Both the position numbers and the translations under genes were made by a program. The notes under the pieces are model-generated. The model saw only the letters and a list, made by a program, of their open reading frames with translations. It was not told where the DNA came from and did not search any database. Below are positions 1-12,665 of a stretch of 64,000 nucleotides of DNA, one piece after another; the stretch's first letter is position 1, and every line of letters begins with the position of its first letter. The stretch covers positions 1,240,001-1,304,000 of the forward strand of contig CM082578.2 of assembly GCA_040954595.2 (NCBI GenBank). Direction: 5' to 3'. Origin of the DNA: Balanoglossus misakiensis. Lineage: Eukaryota; Hemichordata.

Positions 1-3000
1 TATCCGTCTTTTAAGAAATATTTAAGGTTGCCCGACAGTTTTTACATCGCGAGTTAGGTTATTTATCAATCTAACGCTAGGCAAAATTTGAAGTGTTTCA
101 GACGTTTTATAAAAAAGTGCGGCGCTTTCTTGTGAACCTTGCACTTTACGTGACGCGGCTCGACTTCCGCGTTTCGTGCAGGCGCAGCCAGTGTACACGA
201 TGTGAAGTGAACTGCGCGATTTGTTTTGTCTAGTGACCATGGAACGAGCCACACTTTCTTGGATATAATAAACAAAACAAAAAATACTGTAAAACTGTGT
301 ATGACTCTGTTCCTACAGATATATTCCTACGATTTGCAATGTCAATTTTCAGTGCATTATTGCCGATGCTACGGCCGGATGCTACGGGCACTGTTAGCTC
401 TGCTTGGCTGGGCTGCGTGTCTTATCACCGCAGACGTACACACAAAGCCCCGGCTGCCACGCAGAGCTACGGGCACTGTGTACGTGCACGTATGTCCACG
501 GTTCATCTTGATTGCCACAGTGATTCATAGTTTGAAGACTTGAGCACAGTGTCAAAAGAAAAGAAATGACTGAAGTTATGTTTATTGAGAACAAGCTTTT
601 GTAATTTGTCTATTCTGATACATAGACTGACCGCGTCCACGATATAGGCACTACGTACGACTACGAATGAAATCCTCAACTAGGCCCCCTGTGACTTTGG
701 CCTTCCACTCTCCACAAACTGTTCAGAACGGGGAGAGAGCAAGGGGAGGCAGTACAAGATTTATACGCTGAAATACAGCGATCATGCTAGCCAATTTCGA
801 CACAACGAAAATTTGATGATTGCAGACTCTGCAGAGCAACACTTCGGCGATACAACTCGGCCAAGTACGTGCAATTCTATGAGCTACTCTGAGGCTGTTG
901 CGTCACAATACGGGCTGAGTTTAAGGAGCTCTTGAGCGAATACCTCTGGGGGTTGCATCATGATTTTTTTAATTTTATTACAAGATATATCGAATTCACT
1001 GAAAATGATGTTTAAATTTAAAAATTCATTTTTATATAAAAGTGCGGCAGTTCGTAAAAACCCGGAAGTGCGGCGTGTTTTGATTTTAGTTGTTCTGGGG
1101 TCACTCCGTAATTCGCTCATTTTTGCAAAGAAAACATGTTTTTTACCAACAAAAAACATACAGATATGTAGTTTAGATATAATTTTGGCCATGTTATCAG
1201 TTTGAGTCATTCAACTGCCGTCCCTGCTTGTTAATTTGGCATTAAAAAAAGCGCGGGACTTTCGCATGCCACTTCTGGCTGTGTGTACGACAGAACGTTG
1301 AGGGCGTCACCAGAACTAAAAAACTGGGCAATTAACGGTCAAATGGCTGACCTGCGTTCGGGCTGATATGCTTCTGGACCGCTGTCGCCCGACTATGTCG
1401 GCAAAGAAGAGACGAATTTAACCAAGCAACGCCATATCGGAAGATAGAATGATCGCGAGATGAAACCGGGATATCCAACGATTTGGCAGCCATGTTGATT
1501 GATTGGTAAGTCGCCGAAGTAACTATTTGCCATTGATTTGTTTACCAGAAACGGTTTGCCTTTGGAACACATTTGACCTCACCGAAATTGATTTCAGAGT
1601 TTTTTCCCAAGAACTAATGACGTTCGTTTTCACCTTTCTGTCCCGAAGTTGCAAACGTGTTGTCTCTGAGAAAATAAATGTGATTTGTACCCGCGATAAT
1701 CATAGTTCGGATTTCAACCCACAACATCAACGCCAGCCATTCACCAACATGTGCCAGATAATGTTTATCAGTCATATTTTCTCAGTCTGAATTTACAAAA
1801 GACTAATTGTATTGTATGCACATTGCAATTTTAATATGTAACACGTTTGACCTGAGTGGGAGGATGGATTGAAGGGACACAAGCTTTTGTAGCCACTTAT
1901 ATTTTGACACTGTTTATATAAATGTTGAGCTGGCATATTTGTTCCCTTATGATGTAGTGTACCTGTTGCATTGAAATGAAGCTGTAATATTAAAGTGCAA
2001 TTTAGTCCTTTGGTTTACTGGGAAAATGAGGTCAATAAATGACAGGTTTATTTAGATATATGATATATTTCTCACAAGCACTTATGCATATGTATGAGAT
2101 ACTTATTTATTTTTAATTTATGTATTTATTTTTTATTTATTTTGTACGTTCAGGTAATCATATGGATTTGTATGGAATCACATACACATCAATTGAAGAC
2201 TATCATATCACAGAAGTCGAGCCTCCACATGTGTAAGGTAACCATTTAGGTTTCATGACTAAGTTTGTTTAAGAATTCATAAAGCACGAATTCTACCTAA
2301 TGAATGAATTTTCTTAGAATTTCACAACTGTGACAGGGTTTGCAGTTATGCGAAAAAGTGTTATTATTCACATACGAAACTTTTCGTATACATTTTTCTG
2401 ATGGCAATGCATTTAACTTTGAACAAATATTGACGTCAGTTAGTAGTGCTATTTTGTCAGTGAAATTGCTTCATCATCATCCCTCCAACCAAAGTTGAAA
2501 CTGAGTTGCAAATATTGCACAGCTTGAAATCATAAAATGTTGCAAAATTGAACCAACAGTTCGGTCAACGATTATGTTCTTACAGCTATTATTAGAAGCA
2601 GACAGTCTCAGGGAACAAGATACATGGGCCTGATTTGCAAACTGAGTTGGAACTAACCTTGCCTGCCCATGGATGCGCCAATTCAGTGAATCTTATCGTA
2701 TTAAAAATGAATATGGAGAACTATTCTCTGTGTTGTGATTGTTAGCCTACATGTATACATATATACCTTGAGTGATTCCACTTTCTTCAGTGTCCTGTGA
2801 ATTCAGTTGCCATAACTTGCGCTTCACACAGCGCATACATGTAGGTCTAATCAATTGGGCAACTGGGTCTTACAATATTATCTGATGCCTCTTACTGGCC
2901 AAAGGACCACAAGTTGCATTTTCACATCGCATATAAATAGAAAACCCATTAATTTCTACTGTATGATTTTATTGACGATTCAATAGTTTCATGACTGTTA

Positions 3001-4789
3001 GTGTTAATTACAATACCTAAATTTCCAAATGAAAGCATGCTGTCAGTTTTCATGTGATTGATATTAATTTTACAATTTCAAAATATGCTTAGCTCTGAAT
3101 GATTATGAACATATCAAACTTCATGTTAAATAAACTGTCTTGATATTGTATACATTAAGGCCTACTACCAGTGTCACAACATTGATTTCCTGCATTTTTG
3201 CTCATGCCTTCTGACCAGTCAGTTGCCTCTGTATGTGTGTATGTATGGATGTATGTATGTCTGTCCACATCAAAAACTTGAAAACCCCTTCGCGTATCCC
3301 CTTGATATTTGGTGTGTAGATGCAGGCCAGCCTGTAAATAGGATTTTGTTCATATTAAGAAGGTTGAAGTATTTTCATGATTGGTTTTATTTGATTACTC
3401 CAGAAACATACAATACAGAGTCTGTGTGGTAAGTCTTGATATTGGGTTTTTAGATGCAGGCACGCCTGTTCAAATGAAATATGCTAATTACCTGGAGCAA
3501 TGTGAAATTGATCAAAACTCAGAAACTCAACAACTGGTCAGATTGCTTTGAACATTTGTATGCATGTAGCTTATGTCACGCCTGATATACTTTCAGCTAA
3601 TATCGTGAATTGTATCTAGAATTTAGTATGCTATTTCCTATAGGTAATCTTTGTTAGTATTGTTTAAATTGTGGCAAAATTTGTAATTTTTGGGAAATTT
3701 TGTCATTTTTGGTCAAAAATCATTTTCTCTGAAACTCCATGTCAGGTCAGGTTGCATTTTAATTTTGGTTTGCTTGTTCCATGAGGTAACCCAAGTAATG
3801 TTGTATATCATTTTGGTGAAATTTGCATATTTGTGGTCTTGAGGCAATTTTTGCAATTTTTATTCTTTGAAACCGCATGTCAGATTGCTTTCAATTTTGG
3901 TAGGCATGTTCCTTGTGGTGATTGAAGTGAGATATTGTTGGATTTGTTGATATCTGAATTTTTGTGGTTGAGGCAGTTTTTGTCATTGTTGAAGAAATGT
4001 TGTTTTCACTGAAAATACTCCGATTCCTGTGAAATTGTATTAGGTTACCTGGTAGGTCATATCTGCTTGGCAATGTCACAGCGGTGTACACACCTATTTT
4101 TGTGTAATCCAAAGTGTCTAATAACCTAGCAAATATTTACTAGTAAATCATGTATGTTCTACTTCTTACAAGGTTGAAGTATGTTGATGTCTGGGTTAAA
4201 TGGGATTCTTCAGAAACATACAATACAGAGTCTGTGGTACAGTTCATGGTCACATTCAGAATTACCTAGTCTATATCCAGCCGTGTTCTGTCCGCTTTGC
4301 TTCCAAAAGTATCATCTAGTGTCATGCATGCCACTTGCCCAATAATCTGACACCCCTTGCTGGGAAATTTGATGTAACAAGTGTCCCTTAGTGAAGTTAT
4401 TAACATAAACTGAACAATGTTGATTTGGCGTAAGATTATAGTGAAGGCAGGGCTTATTACATTGAAAATGCTATCCAGCCTTAATTACACATTATGAATA
4501 TCTTTTGTCCAATCATCGGAAAAACAATGTACCATAGACTTGCATAGCACTTTGAAGGTGAATCGCAAGTGGTCACTTTAATTACATTACCTCAAGCAGT
4601 CTTTTACATGTAGCTATAATAAGACAAACATTCCCGGTGTAATTAACATCACTGTTGTTATTAGTATCTATCTCCGATAAGTATCAAGTCTGCCTTATGT
4701 TATTTTAAGTCAATTGTCAGGTTCATGTACATATTTTACAACTTATCTATCTTGTCAAAAACTTTCGCATGTACCTAATTCTAGGCTTA
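1..4789. other. No supportable gene; AT-rich repeat-bearing DNA
   Basis: I see no reading frame with recognisable protein similarity and no convincing exon chain. A short TATG-type microsatellite lies near 3235-3265. Positions 3650-4010 are a loose tandem array of T-rich units built around a GGCAATTTTTG-like core. A segment at 3358-3430 (GAAGTATTTTCATG to ACAGAGTCTGTG) recurs in diverged form at 4175-4235, so this stretch is made of old dispersed repeats. Confidence 0.5.
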
Positions 4790-5965
4790 CCAGTAGGGTT
4801 ATAGATACAGTGTATTATATTAACATGCATTAATATGAAACTAAATGTTGATGGTTAATTAAAGACCCCCTTGAGCTATGGTAACCTCATTAAATATGTG
4901 CATATCTTATTCTAGTGGATGTGGTAACCTGGACATGGACAACTTCGGGGTCAAAATCTTTTGACAAACTTTTGGGTGATCTTGGGTAAACTTTGACCTA
5001 CATTCCTATATCTTGGCATCCGGCACAGATACATCCTTGACACTTGGAGTGATGGAAGTATGTAATGGAATATTATGTCTTGCCTCATTAATTATGTACA
5101 TACCTAATGCCAGCCTAACCAATAGGGCTGGAAGTCTGCCTTTTTTTGGACATGATAAATTTGAGATCAACATTTTTCTACAGCAGCCAGCCTTCTCTTA
5201 AAAAGAATGGACAATATAAAGGCTTTGCTGGTATACTGAACTTTTGACTCCCTCCCTGAGACTGTGTGCCAATGACGGGATAGCCTACTCAGCGTTGGGT
5301 AGATCCTAAGAAGGCCTCAGCCAGGCATCAGATACAAAAAGCGGAAATCCAAGCTTTAATGGTGGGTTACATCGTTAACTTCCCTGCAGAGCTGATTTCT
5401 CAGACTGTGAGCCAATGGCGGGTAAAGCCCCTAGGTAGGGGCCACCTAAGACATGCTTTAGTCACAAAGAAGGGCAAGTTCAGTCATACCATAACTTTGT
5501 CTGCTGTATATGCTTCATAATGATTGCATGGTATTTTGAGAATACATTGTCTTAAGGCAGTGTGACCAGCTAAAAAGTACTGGCAAACACAGCCAATGTG
5601 TAATAAAAAACATCTCATGTGGCTAAATAAAAGACATAAAACACAGCAAAAGCACTGTGACTAGCTGAGACATAATACTCCATTATGCATTTCCATCACT
5701 CCAAGTGTCAAGGTTGCATCTGCTCTGGATGCCAAGATATAGTAATGTTGGTCAAGGTTTACCCAAAGTCACCCAAAGTTTTGTCAAACAATTTTGACCC
5801 CAATGTTGTCCATGTTTAGGTTTCTCCCTCCACTGGATAGCCTACAATTAGATATGCAAATATTTAATGACGTTACTATAGATTATGGCGGTCCTAAATT
5901 AACCATGAAATTATAGTTTCATGTTAATTCTTGTTATTACAAAACACTGTATCTATAACCCTTCT
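4790..5965. repeat. Long diverged inverted repeat (old hairpin transposon?)
   Basis: The left arm, roughly 4797-5076, is matched in reverse complement by roughly 5667-5957. Clear anchors are GGGTTATAGATACAGTGT at 4796 against its complement near 5950, and CTTGACACTTGGAGTGATGG at 5035 against its complement near 5695. The arms look about 80 percent identical by eye, with a spacer of about 600 bases that contains two related 60-base segments near 5235 and 5400. No coding capacity and no clear target duplication are visible, so it is probably an old non-autonomous element. Confidence 0.6.
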
Positions 5966-6246
5966 GGAAGCCATACTTTGTTTCATGCTACCCAATATGT
6001 GAAAGTAGGTAAAAAATCAGCCAAGGTTATTTGAAATTTTGCTGAAAAAAATCCGGTCCCTGACATTTGGTAAAGGGGTCAAGACACTTGGCAACACATT
6101 TTTGTCCCAGATTAGAACATATTCATAAAAAACTCAGGGAAAGAAGGAAGTTTTTCACAGCTTTGGTGCTTCAAATAGTAGAGAGGTTCCCAAGTTATTT
6201 CAATGAAACCTTAATGTCAACATTACATCGTTAGACTCAAACTCAT

Positions 6247-6485
6247 CTTTTGAGCGTCAGATTTGAGGAGACGGAGAAGCCTGGCGGGAAACGTAAGCGC
6301 AAGTCCAGTCGACCCGTTGTCGACTCGGCCGATGAGACAGAAGCTCCACCCCGGAGTGATGAGGTGACTGCGGAGGCGGGCGAACCAGCCAGTACCCCGA
6401 CAGAAGCTCCACCCAGGAGTGACGAGGTGACTTCAGAGGCTGACTTACAATCCAGTAAGCAGCAGAAGTCTGGCGGGAAACGTAA
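6247..6485 (+). pseudogene. piggyBac transposase fragment (N-terminal repeat region)
   Basis: This open segment encodes residues equivalent to the N-terminal low-complexity region of the piggyBac transposase encoded on the minus strand at 57553-59928. It covers the KPGGKRKRKSSRPVV motif, two APPRSDEVT repeats, and LQSSKQQKSGGKRK. Compared base by base with the reverse complement of about 59548-59784, I find one mismatch in roughly 235 bases. It has neither start nor catalytic core, and it ends abruptly at the TA that abuts the foldback element beginning at 6488. It is a recent partial copy, not a gene. Confidence 0.9.
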
Positions 6486-6487
6486 TA

Positions 6488-8548
6488 GACCATGAGCCAG
6501 TAGGGGTTTACCTCCCCCCCCCCCCCCCCCCCCCGGGGGAATTTTCGAGAAATGTGAGGTTTTGCAAAACATGTCTCTGTGCAATTGTACTGATGAAAAC
6601 TGATGAAAACTGTGATGTGTTTGGTATCAACAGAAAGCTGATTGAGTAAAGTATCTAATTATTGCAAAAAATTGATATAATAATCAATTACGTCATCATT
6701 ACGTCATACTTCCAAGTACCCTTACCAATTAGTGACTATGATGACAAGTTATTACCCTAGGAGATAGGTGCCTTTAAATAAAAAAATTGGTAAGGAAGGT
6801 TTGTGAAGTCCATTCTAGTAAAAAATGGTGCTGATTCCAAAAAAGTCAGTCTTATTGACCCCACCCAAGAAAAAATTGCCATTTTAGCACTTTTTAACCC
6901 AAAAAATGTCATTTTTAGAAAACACTAAAAACACACTGTTTTCATCACATTCGAAGATCTGATGACATATGATATGCCTATTCTATGTAAAATTCGGTTG
7001 ATATTACGAAATAAGCAGTCTGACTGACCCCAAACGAGACAGAATTGCCTTTTTGACCATTTTTTGCCCAACAAAGTCATTTTTAGACAAAACTTAAAAC
7101 ACACTCTACTCTTCATATTGATTGATTTGATGATATATGGAAAGTCAATTCTATGTGTAAAGTGGTGACTATAAAACATAAAGCAGTCTTTTTTGACCCC
7201 AATCAATACAAAAATGCCATTTTTGGCCACATTTTTGAGGTCAAAAAGGTCATTTTTACAAAAAAACCTAAAAACAAACTGTTTTCTTCATATTCAGAGA
7301 TCTGATTATGTATGAAAAGTCCATTCTATGTAAAAAAAAAAATCTGATTGACCCCATTCTAGTCAAAATTGCGTTTTTGGCAATTTATTGCCTAAAAAGA
7401 CCTACTGAAGACAAATTTATCATTTTAAACATTTTCTAGAGAAAAAATGTTTGCATTTGGAGATAGCCCAAATTGAACTCATAATGATGATGAAACAGCG
7501 TCGAGAGTAAAAGAAGTTATAAGAATTGAACCAAAGTCACATCGATGAATCTAAACACGTCGCCCAGGACCAAGCATTAAACATGATACAGGCGACAAAA
7601 AGACAGGCACTGCACATGGCAAAGTCCCAAATATTCACTTAGAGCATCTCCAAATTGAAACGTCAAGGAATTTAAGAGTTTTTAGTATATTTATTAGGTT
7701 TAAACCCACATTTTCCCTGTTGTGTTGTAGTTCAGGGGCCAGTTTTAGCTCTATTGAGTATTTAGCATCGTGGGATTGCACCCCTGTCCAATCAAAATGA
7801 CGGAGGTATCATGATATAATATAATTTCTGATTTTGTATTCCGAACGAAGAGGATAAATGTCAACAATCTATCCGGAGCTGGTATAGATGTACATAAAAA
7901 AATTTATACCATGTATAACCGACTTATAGTATACAGTGTGAATACATGGATCGTCTCGTTTTATTGTTGAGTTCCATTTTAGGCTAAATGTGCCAAATTG
8001 TGGCAACTCTGCCTTTCAATATCATCAATTCAACTGATATCATATGGTATGACATTTTAAATATGCAAATATAACATCAAAACTCAAAAGGCAAAAAACA
8101 CCAATTATTTTGTTTTCTGAAAAAGACAATTGTTGACTAGAAGATGGCTTAGTGGCAATTTTGTATTGAGTGGGGTCTTAATAAGACTGTTGTGTTGGTA
8201 TCAGCATATTTTTTGCAAAAAATGGACTTTCCATTCATAATCAAACATTTAAATACGAAGAAAACAGCTTGTTTTCATTTTTTCTTGAAATGACCTTTTT
8301 GACAAAAATGGCCAAAATGACAATTTTGTAGGGCTGAAAAGTATTTTTTTTTGGAATCGGCTCCCTTTCAACAAAAATGGACCTTCTCCGTACATCATAA
8401 GATCTCTGAAAATAAAGAAAGAAGTTTCAAACAGTTACCTTTTTGAGTAAAGTGGCCAAAATGGCATTTTTTCCCTCTGTGGAGTCAGTAAGAGTGCTTT
8501 TTTGGAAAAATCGCTACTTTTAAGATAGAATGGACTTTTATTTATTAT
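6488..8548 (+). mobile_element. Truncated copy of the foldback element (one arm plus part of loop)
   Basis: It starts with the same terminus, GACCATGAGCCAGTAGGGG followed by a long C-run, as the complete element at 30542-34897, and again follows TA. Relative to that copy there is an internal deletion of several hundred bases just after the C-run. Arm sequence then continues with its 170-base-type units, and loop sequence (7810-8548) matches about 32035-32757. The second arm is missing: at 8549 the sequence switches to piggyBac-derived DNA. There is no coding capacity. Confidence 0.85.
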
Positions 8549-8579
8549 TAGGGCGACCAGCCAGTACCCCGACAGAAGA
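8549..8579 (+). pseudogene. Second small piggyBac-derived piece
   Basis: The bases GGGCGACCAGCCAGTACCCC and the following GACAGAAG match, with one deleted base, the repeated transposase segment coding GEPASTPTE. That segment occurs several times in the element at 57553-59928. It lies at the broken end of the truncated foldback element. This suggests the foldback copy originally sat within, or recombined with, a piggyBac copy. Confidence 0.7.
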
Positions 8580-9284
8580 TCGTTACCAAACCAGAGTATG
8601 CGTTTTAGATTAGATAGAAACCTAATGTCTGGCTTTTCAATTTTCAAAAGTCGGTCGAACATTCGAGATATTATCGATCGAAAAGTGTCACTCGTCCTGG
8701 GGACGTGCGTTACCGACGTAAAATGGCGTTTGGGCGATGTCGCAAATTTCTCTCTGAAAGGTATACATAGGACATACTGTTTCATGAAAAAAAAATCATA
8801 GCAAATATAACAGTGATGCACATGAACAACGTCCACCATGACTGGGAGGAGCTGAGCTGAGCTCACGCATAGTTTCATACACATACACAACCCGGCGATC
8901 GAACACGGCACTTCCGGTCACCAGATTCGCAATGGTTTTGTATACGGATTTGTTGTATTTTTCCGTTTTTTATTCATGATTAATCCAACACTTTTCAAGA
9001 CACATTCTAAGCAAAAATGAAAATTATTGACTACACTTCGATGGCACTCTCTGCTCCGTAGAACAAAGTGTCCCCCCTGTCCCCCCTTTTTGGTAACGCA
9101 CGTCGCCAGACTCCATGAGAGCGATTGCATACCCTTCCTTACATCAGTACATACACTGTATACGAACGCGTCTGTCCTGGCTAGCAACGGAGTCGTACGA
9201 TCGTCTGCCGCGCGCGCTGGGCCGGGCGCGTGCGCGCGTGCGGTTGTAGATTGCTCCATCACTTCCGCGGAACGCGGCGCTAGT
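8580..9284. other. No supportable gene
   Basis: Moderately GC-rich DNA around 9140-9280 with several CpGs. Open frames exist on both strands but show no recognisable domain. The last nine bases, 9276-9284, are the left target duplication of the element that follows. Confidence 0.4.
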
Positions 9285-9742
9285 TAGTCTCGGTTACCCA
9301 GACGCCTTTGCTCTTCCGATGCTCTCCAGAAAAGGGGTCTGGGGAAATGCTATTGAAAGCTTTGTAAAACAAAATGGCCGATGTCAGGATTTTGATCATC
9401 GCCTGATTGGCTGAGCTGTCAGTATGACCCGGGTCACTGACTCTCGACAATGTGTGATTATTTGTCGTATCTTCATATCAAGAGACCGGTACTTGTTGGT
9501 TGATGCGAAAGGCAAAAGGCGTCCTCTGTTAGCATTGTTGGAGAAATTATATGAACTATCTTTGGTAGACGGTTGTCGAAACTATTGCAGTGACCCGGGT
9601 CATACTGACAGCTCAGCCAATCAGGCGATGATCAAAATCCTGACATCGGCCATTTTGTTTTACAAAGCTTTCAATAGCATTTCCCCAGACCCTTTTCTGG
9701 AGAGCATCGGAAGAAGCAAAGGCGTCTGGGTAACCGAGACTA
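9285..9742. mobile_element. Mutator-like non-autonomous foldback element, 458 bp
   Basis: The two arms, about 9285-9437 and 9592-9742, are near-perfect reverse complements of about 150 bases, beginning TAGTCTCGGTTACCCAGACG. The element is flanked by the nine-base direct repeat GGCGCTAGT at 9276-9284 and 9743-9751. Long terminal inverted repeats with a 9-base target duplication are typical of MULE-type elements. The central spacer of about 155 bases has no coding capacity. The high similarity of the arms and the intact duplication imply a fairly recent insertion. Confidence 0.85.
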
Positions 9743-10055
9743 GGCGCTAGTGCGTTCGCTCGCATATTTTGCAAGTCCAGCTGTAGCTAGGCCGTTCGTG
9801 AGTGTAGTTCTCGTTCACATAAAAAAAAACACGAAATAATTTATTGTGTGTTCGTTTAGGCCTATGCTAAATTATCCATACACTTTATTGTTCCATGACG
9901 CCCGTGGTCTAGCTAGCCCCACACCCTCTAGCGAATGAAGTAAATAAACATCATGAAAGAGATAGTGTTGGTCCCCCCCCACGCATTAGTACATACAAGG
10001 TAGCGAATTTTTGTGTTACATGTATCAGCAAAAAGCCCTACTTGTTGTCATCTAA

Positions 10056-10240
10056 ATGGTTTCTGCGTGCATAAATTATAGAGCTGACATCAATGGTTTC
10101 TGCGTGCATAAATTATAGAGCTGACATCAATGGTTTCTGCGTGCATAAATTATAGAGCTGACATCAATGGTTTCTGCGTGCATAAATTATAGAGCTGACA
10201 TTAATGGTTTCTGCGTGCATAAATTATAGAGCTGACACGT
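10056..10240. repeat. Tandem repeat, 5 x 37 bp
   Basis: Five head-to-tail copies of a 37-base unit beginning ATGGTTTCTGCGTGCATAAA start at 10056, 10093, 10130, 10167 and 10204. The copies are almost identical (one C/T difference before the last unit), so it is a young minisatellite. Confidence 0.95.
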
Positions 10241-10524
10241 GCCCAATCCAGTTTGTGGTTCGGGTTACCGCACGTACGTAGGCCTACATCACTGTACGAT
10301 ACTGCTACAGCATGTAAAGCGCCTACAGATCGGAGTCCTAGCCTCGCCCGTTCTGTTTTCTTTCAATGTTTTTTTGTTTTTTTTTGCGTGCATGTCATAC
10401 AAAAGTTACATAATCTTTGTGTGCATGCATCACAGTTTTACAAGAAGCTTACAATTAAACGATGGTCAATAAATATTAGCTCATGATATTTTTATCTGAC
10501 TGTATTTTCATTTTGGATGTACAG

Positions 10525-11494
10525 AACTACCTCTGATGCGAGATTGCTGGTTAACCCTGACAGTGTAAAGGAATGGACAGATGATCTGAACCTTTTACCA
10601 GATGTTGAACTTCCAAGGGTTATTATGTTTTTATTTTCCAATGGGTGGTCTAAGTCAATGATCAATAATTACAAATTATCAGATGGATGGAAACTACATA
10701 ATGATGGCCATGTCAATAAAGTAAGTTTCTACTTGTATCTTGTTTTCCCATTTTTGCTTGAATCTCAGAATGTATATAGAAAAATAGTTTGAGTACAGTT
10801 TGCTTTACATGTAAATGCTTGTACACTATAGTTGTAGTGAATCTCCTGTGTGGGCTCATTGGCTTTGAGTCCCTTGTGCACACATCAAGCAATGATGATA
10901 GCCTGACGAATTCTTTGCTTCATATGATCATTGATGTGTAGGAATAATGTAGAACATTATATATGGGTTAACCCACATTGCTAGCGCTGAGCTGGACCCA
11001 GTTTTAATCCAAGTTCTTATATGCATTGCATCATAATTTGACCAACTTTTTTTTCCTTCTTGACAACTTCACTTGTGTTAGGTACAAATGTACAAGATCG
11101 ATGACAGATTTATATATGTAAGAGGAGTGTGTGTCAGAGAAACTGAACAACAAGCTCTGTACAAGTTATGGGTGATTTTAGAGGAAGCAAATATCATGTC
11201 GTCATCTTGTGAATGCCCTGCGTAAGTAGCAACTAAATACAATTTCACACATTTATAACCAAAGTACGAATATGATGCATCCCGGTAATCATTTTTTTTT
11301 CAAACTTACTATCAGGCAATATCATTTTATAGACAGTTAGCTGAATCAATTCATTGATGAAAACTGCATTTCTTGTCACAGGGATGACCAGGCGTGCAAA
11401 CATGTTGCCGCCATGTTGTTTGGCTTATGGTCGTTTGGCGAGCGACACCAGGACAGAAACACTGTGGTTGCAGCCAGAACGCAACACCTTCATT
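10525..11494 (+). CDS. SWIM zinc-finger exons of the YqaJ-type transposon gene (5' part)
   Basis: Three exons join in frame: 10525-10720 (after ACAG, donor GTAAGT), 11082-11221 (after TTAG, donor GTAAGT) and 11382-11494. The join between the second and third reads CECPADDQACKHVAAMLFG, a clear SWIM zinc finger (CxC...CxH), a DNA/protein-binding module that often precedes YqaJ nuclease domains in animal transposons. Upstream residues include VKEWTDDLNLLPDVELPRV. The third exon runs into a stop at 11492-11494 (ARTQHLH-stop) without an obvious donor. This suggests the exon is cut short by the inserted DNA that follows, or that splicing is more complex. The first exon and start codon were not identified. 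Confidence 0.75.
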
Positions 11495-12665
11495 AGCATA
11501 TTATCGCCTATCCAGATCAGGACCGTTACATTTTGAATGGCCGCTCACAGACCGTTTTTTGAGGCATTTTCAACTTGCCGTAACTTTCGTTAGAGTGCGT
11601 TATTTTAAATCATGTAAACGCGAAAACCTCCCCTGACATGTCTTATTTCGTGCCATCCAAATGGATTTTGGAATTATTTGCTGAAATATTGATATTACGG
11701 CGATTTTCCGAAGGTTACTTCAGCGGTCGAAAATATGGTCCAGTTTTTCACTTCCAGTTTCCATAATATGCCCCGGAAAGTTTACAGAATTCAGGGTAAT
11801 GTGGGTTTTTGTACACTTTAAATGACCGTGTAAAGAAATTTGGTAAAGATACAAGTGCAACGGTCAGTTCAAGAATTTTCGCTAAAAAACGGGCGATTTT
11901 ACCCGGAAGTCGTCACATGACCTACGTGACCCGGTCCGTGACCCGAGGTTTCCAGGCCGGTGCTCGTAAATGCGGAAGTATCCCAGTTGCTGTTTGCAGT
12001 CGCTGTTTAACGCGATTTTGGACTCATTGAAAGAATCGGATTGATTTTTTTGTCGCTCAATAACGTTTTTCTTCTTTGTGAAACACTACAGTCGACGAAA
12101 TCTGTAAGTATTTTATTCTTCAAGGCAATGCATGCATGAGTTGTGTGTTCGACGCGTCACAAGTAGATACTAGTACATGTAAATATGTTCTAATGTAAAC
12201 TCAATTATTAAAGTAATGACACTTGACTAAGACGTAACTTCGGTTTATGTGGATTTTTAATGCATACACCCAGCCGCCAGTGGACAGCGTTCATCATGCA
12301 TGTACATGTATAATAAAAAATCGATGGTTCATGATACTTCTGAGTTTTGAAAGCAGGTTGTTATCACAACACCTCTTAGTTGTAGACCAAAAACAGGTAA
12401 ACAAACAATTACATGAAAAAAACTAAACAGTTGAAATTTCATGTAAATTAAGCACATTATAGTCTCTCCAAAACTTGGTAGTTCTGTGCCCCTCTCATTT
12501 TCATGTCACAGGCAGAATCCCTGCATTATGAAGATGGCTTCATCACTTCTTACCATCGAGGTCAAAACAGATTCATGCGTGGCTAAGTTGACAGTCAGGT
12601 ACTAACAAGATTGTTACATCCAACTTGAGTACAAGTGTAATGATTGCACTTGCAGTACTGTTATA
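11495..12665. other. Left flank of the inserted large gene; no other gene seen
   Basis: This stretch lies between the SWIM exons and the stop of the opposing large gene. It includes the left copy of a diverged repeat (11753-11890). A minus-strand AATAAA (TTTATT at 12112-12117) could end the large transcript. The bases around 11518-11600 resemble the reverse complement of about 20920-20992 (both have GTTACA-T and then GTTTTTT), which may be degenerate terminal inverted repeats. No further exon of the SWIM gene is recognised. Confidence 0.4.
11753..11890 (+). repeat. Left copy of diverged direct repeat flanking the large gene
   Basis: ATATGCCCCGGAAAGTTTAC and, further on, GTGCAACGGTCAGTTCAAGAA correspond in the same order and orientation to ATATGCCCTGGAAAGTATAC and GTGCAACAGTCCGTTCAAGAA near 20645-20755. 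Spacing is conserved and intervening bases are partly alike. The pair brackets the 2,513-codon frame and may mark its mobile unit. Confidence 0.5.

Noticed and set aside
1503-1790. 95-codon frame in the left region as a possible gene
   Set aside because: No similarity recognised, no exon partners, and surrounding DNA is plain AT-rich sequence.
6250-6495. 81-codon frame as a small independent gene
   Set aside because: It is a nearly identical fragment of the piggyBac transposase N-terminus and runs out at the foldback junction.
8918-9287. Opposing frames in the CpG-rich stretch left of the Mutator-like element
   Set aside because: No recognisable domain, compositionally biased, and no splice context.
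10056-10240. Five regular 37-base repeats as a possible CRISPR array
   Set aside because: The units are directly adjacent with no spacers, and the DNA is animal.
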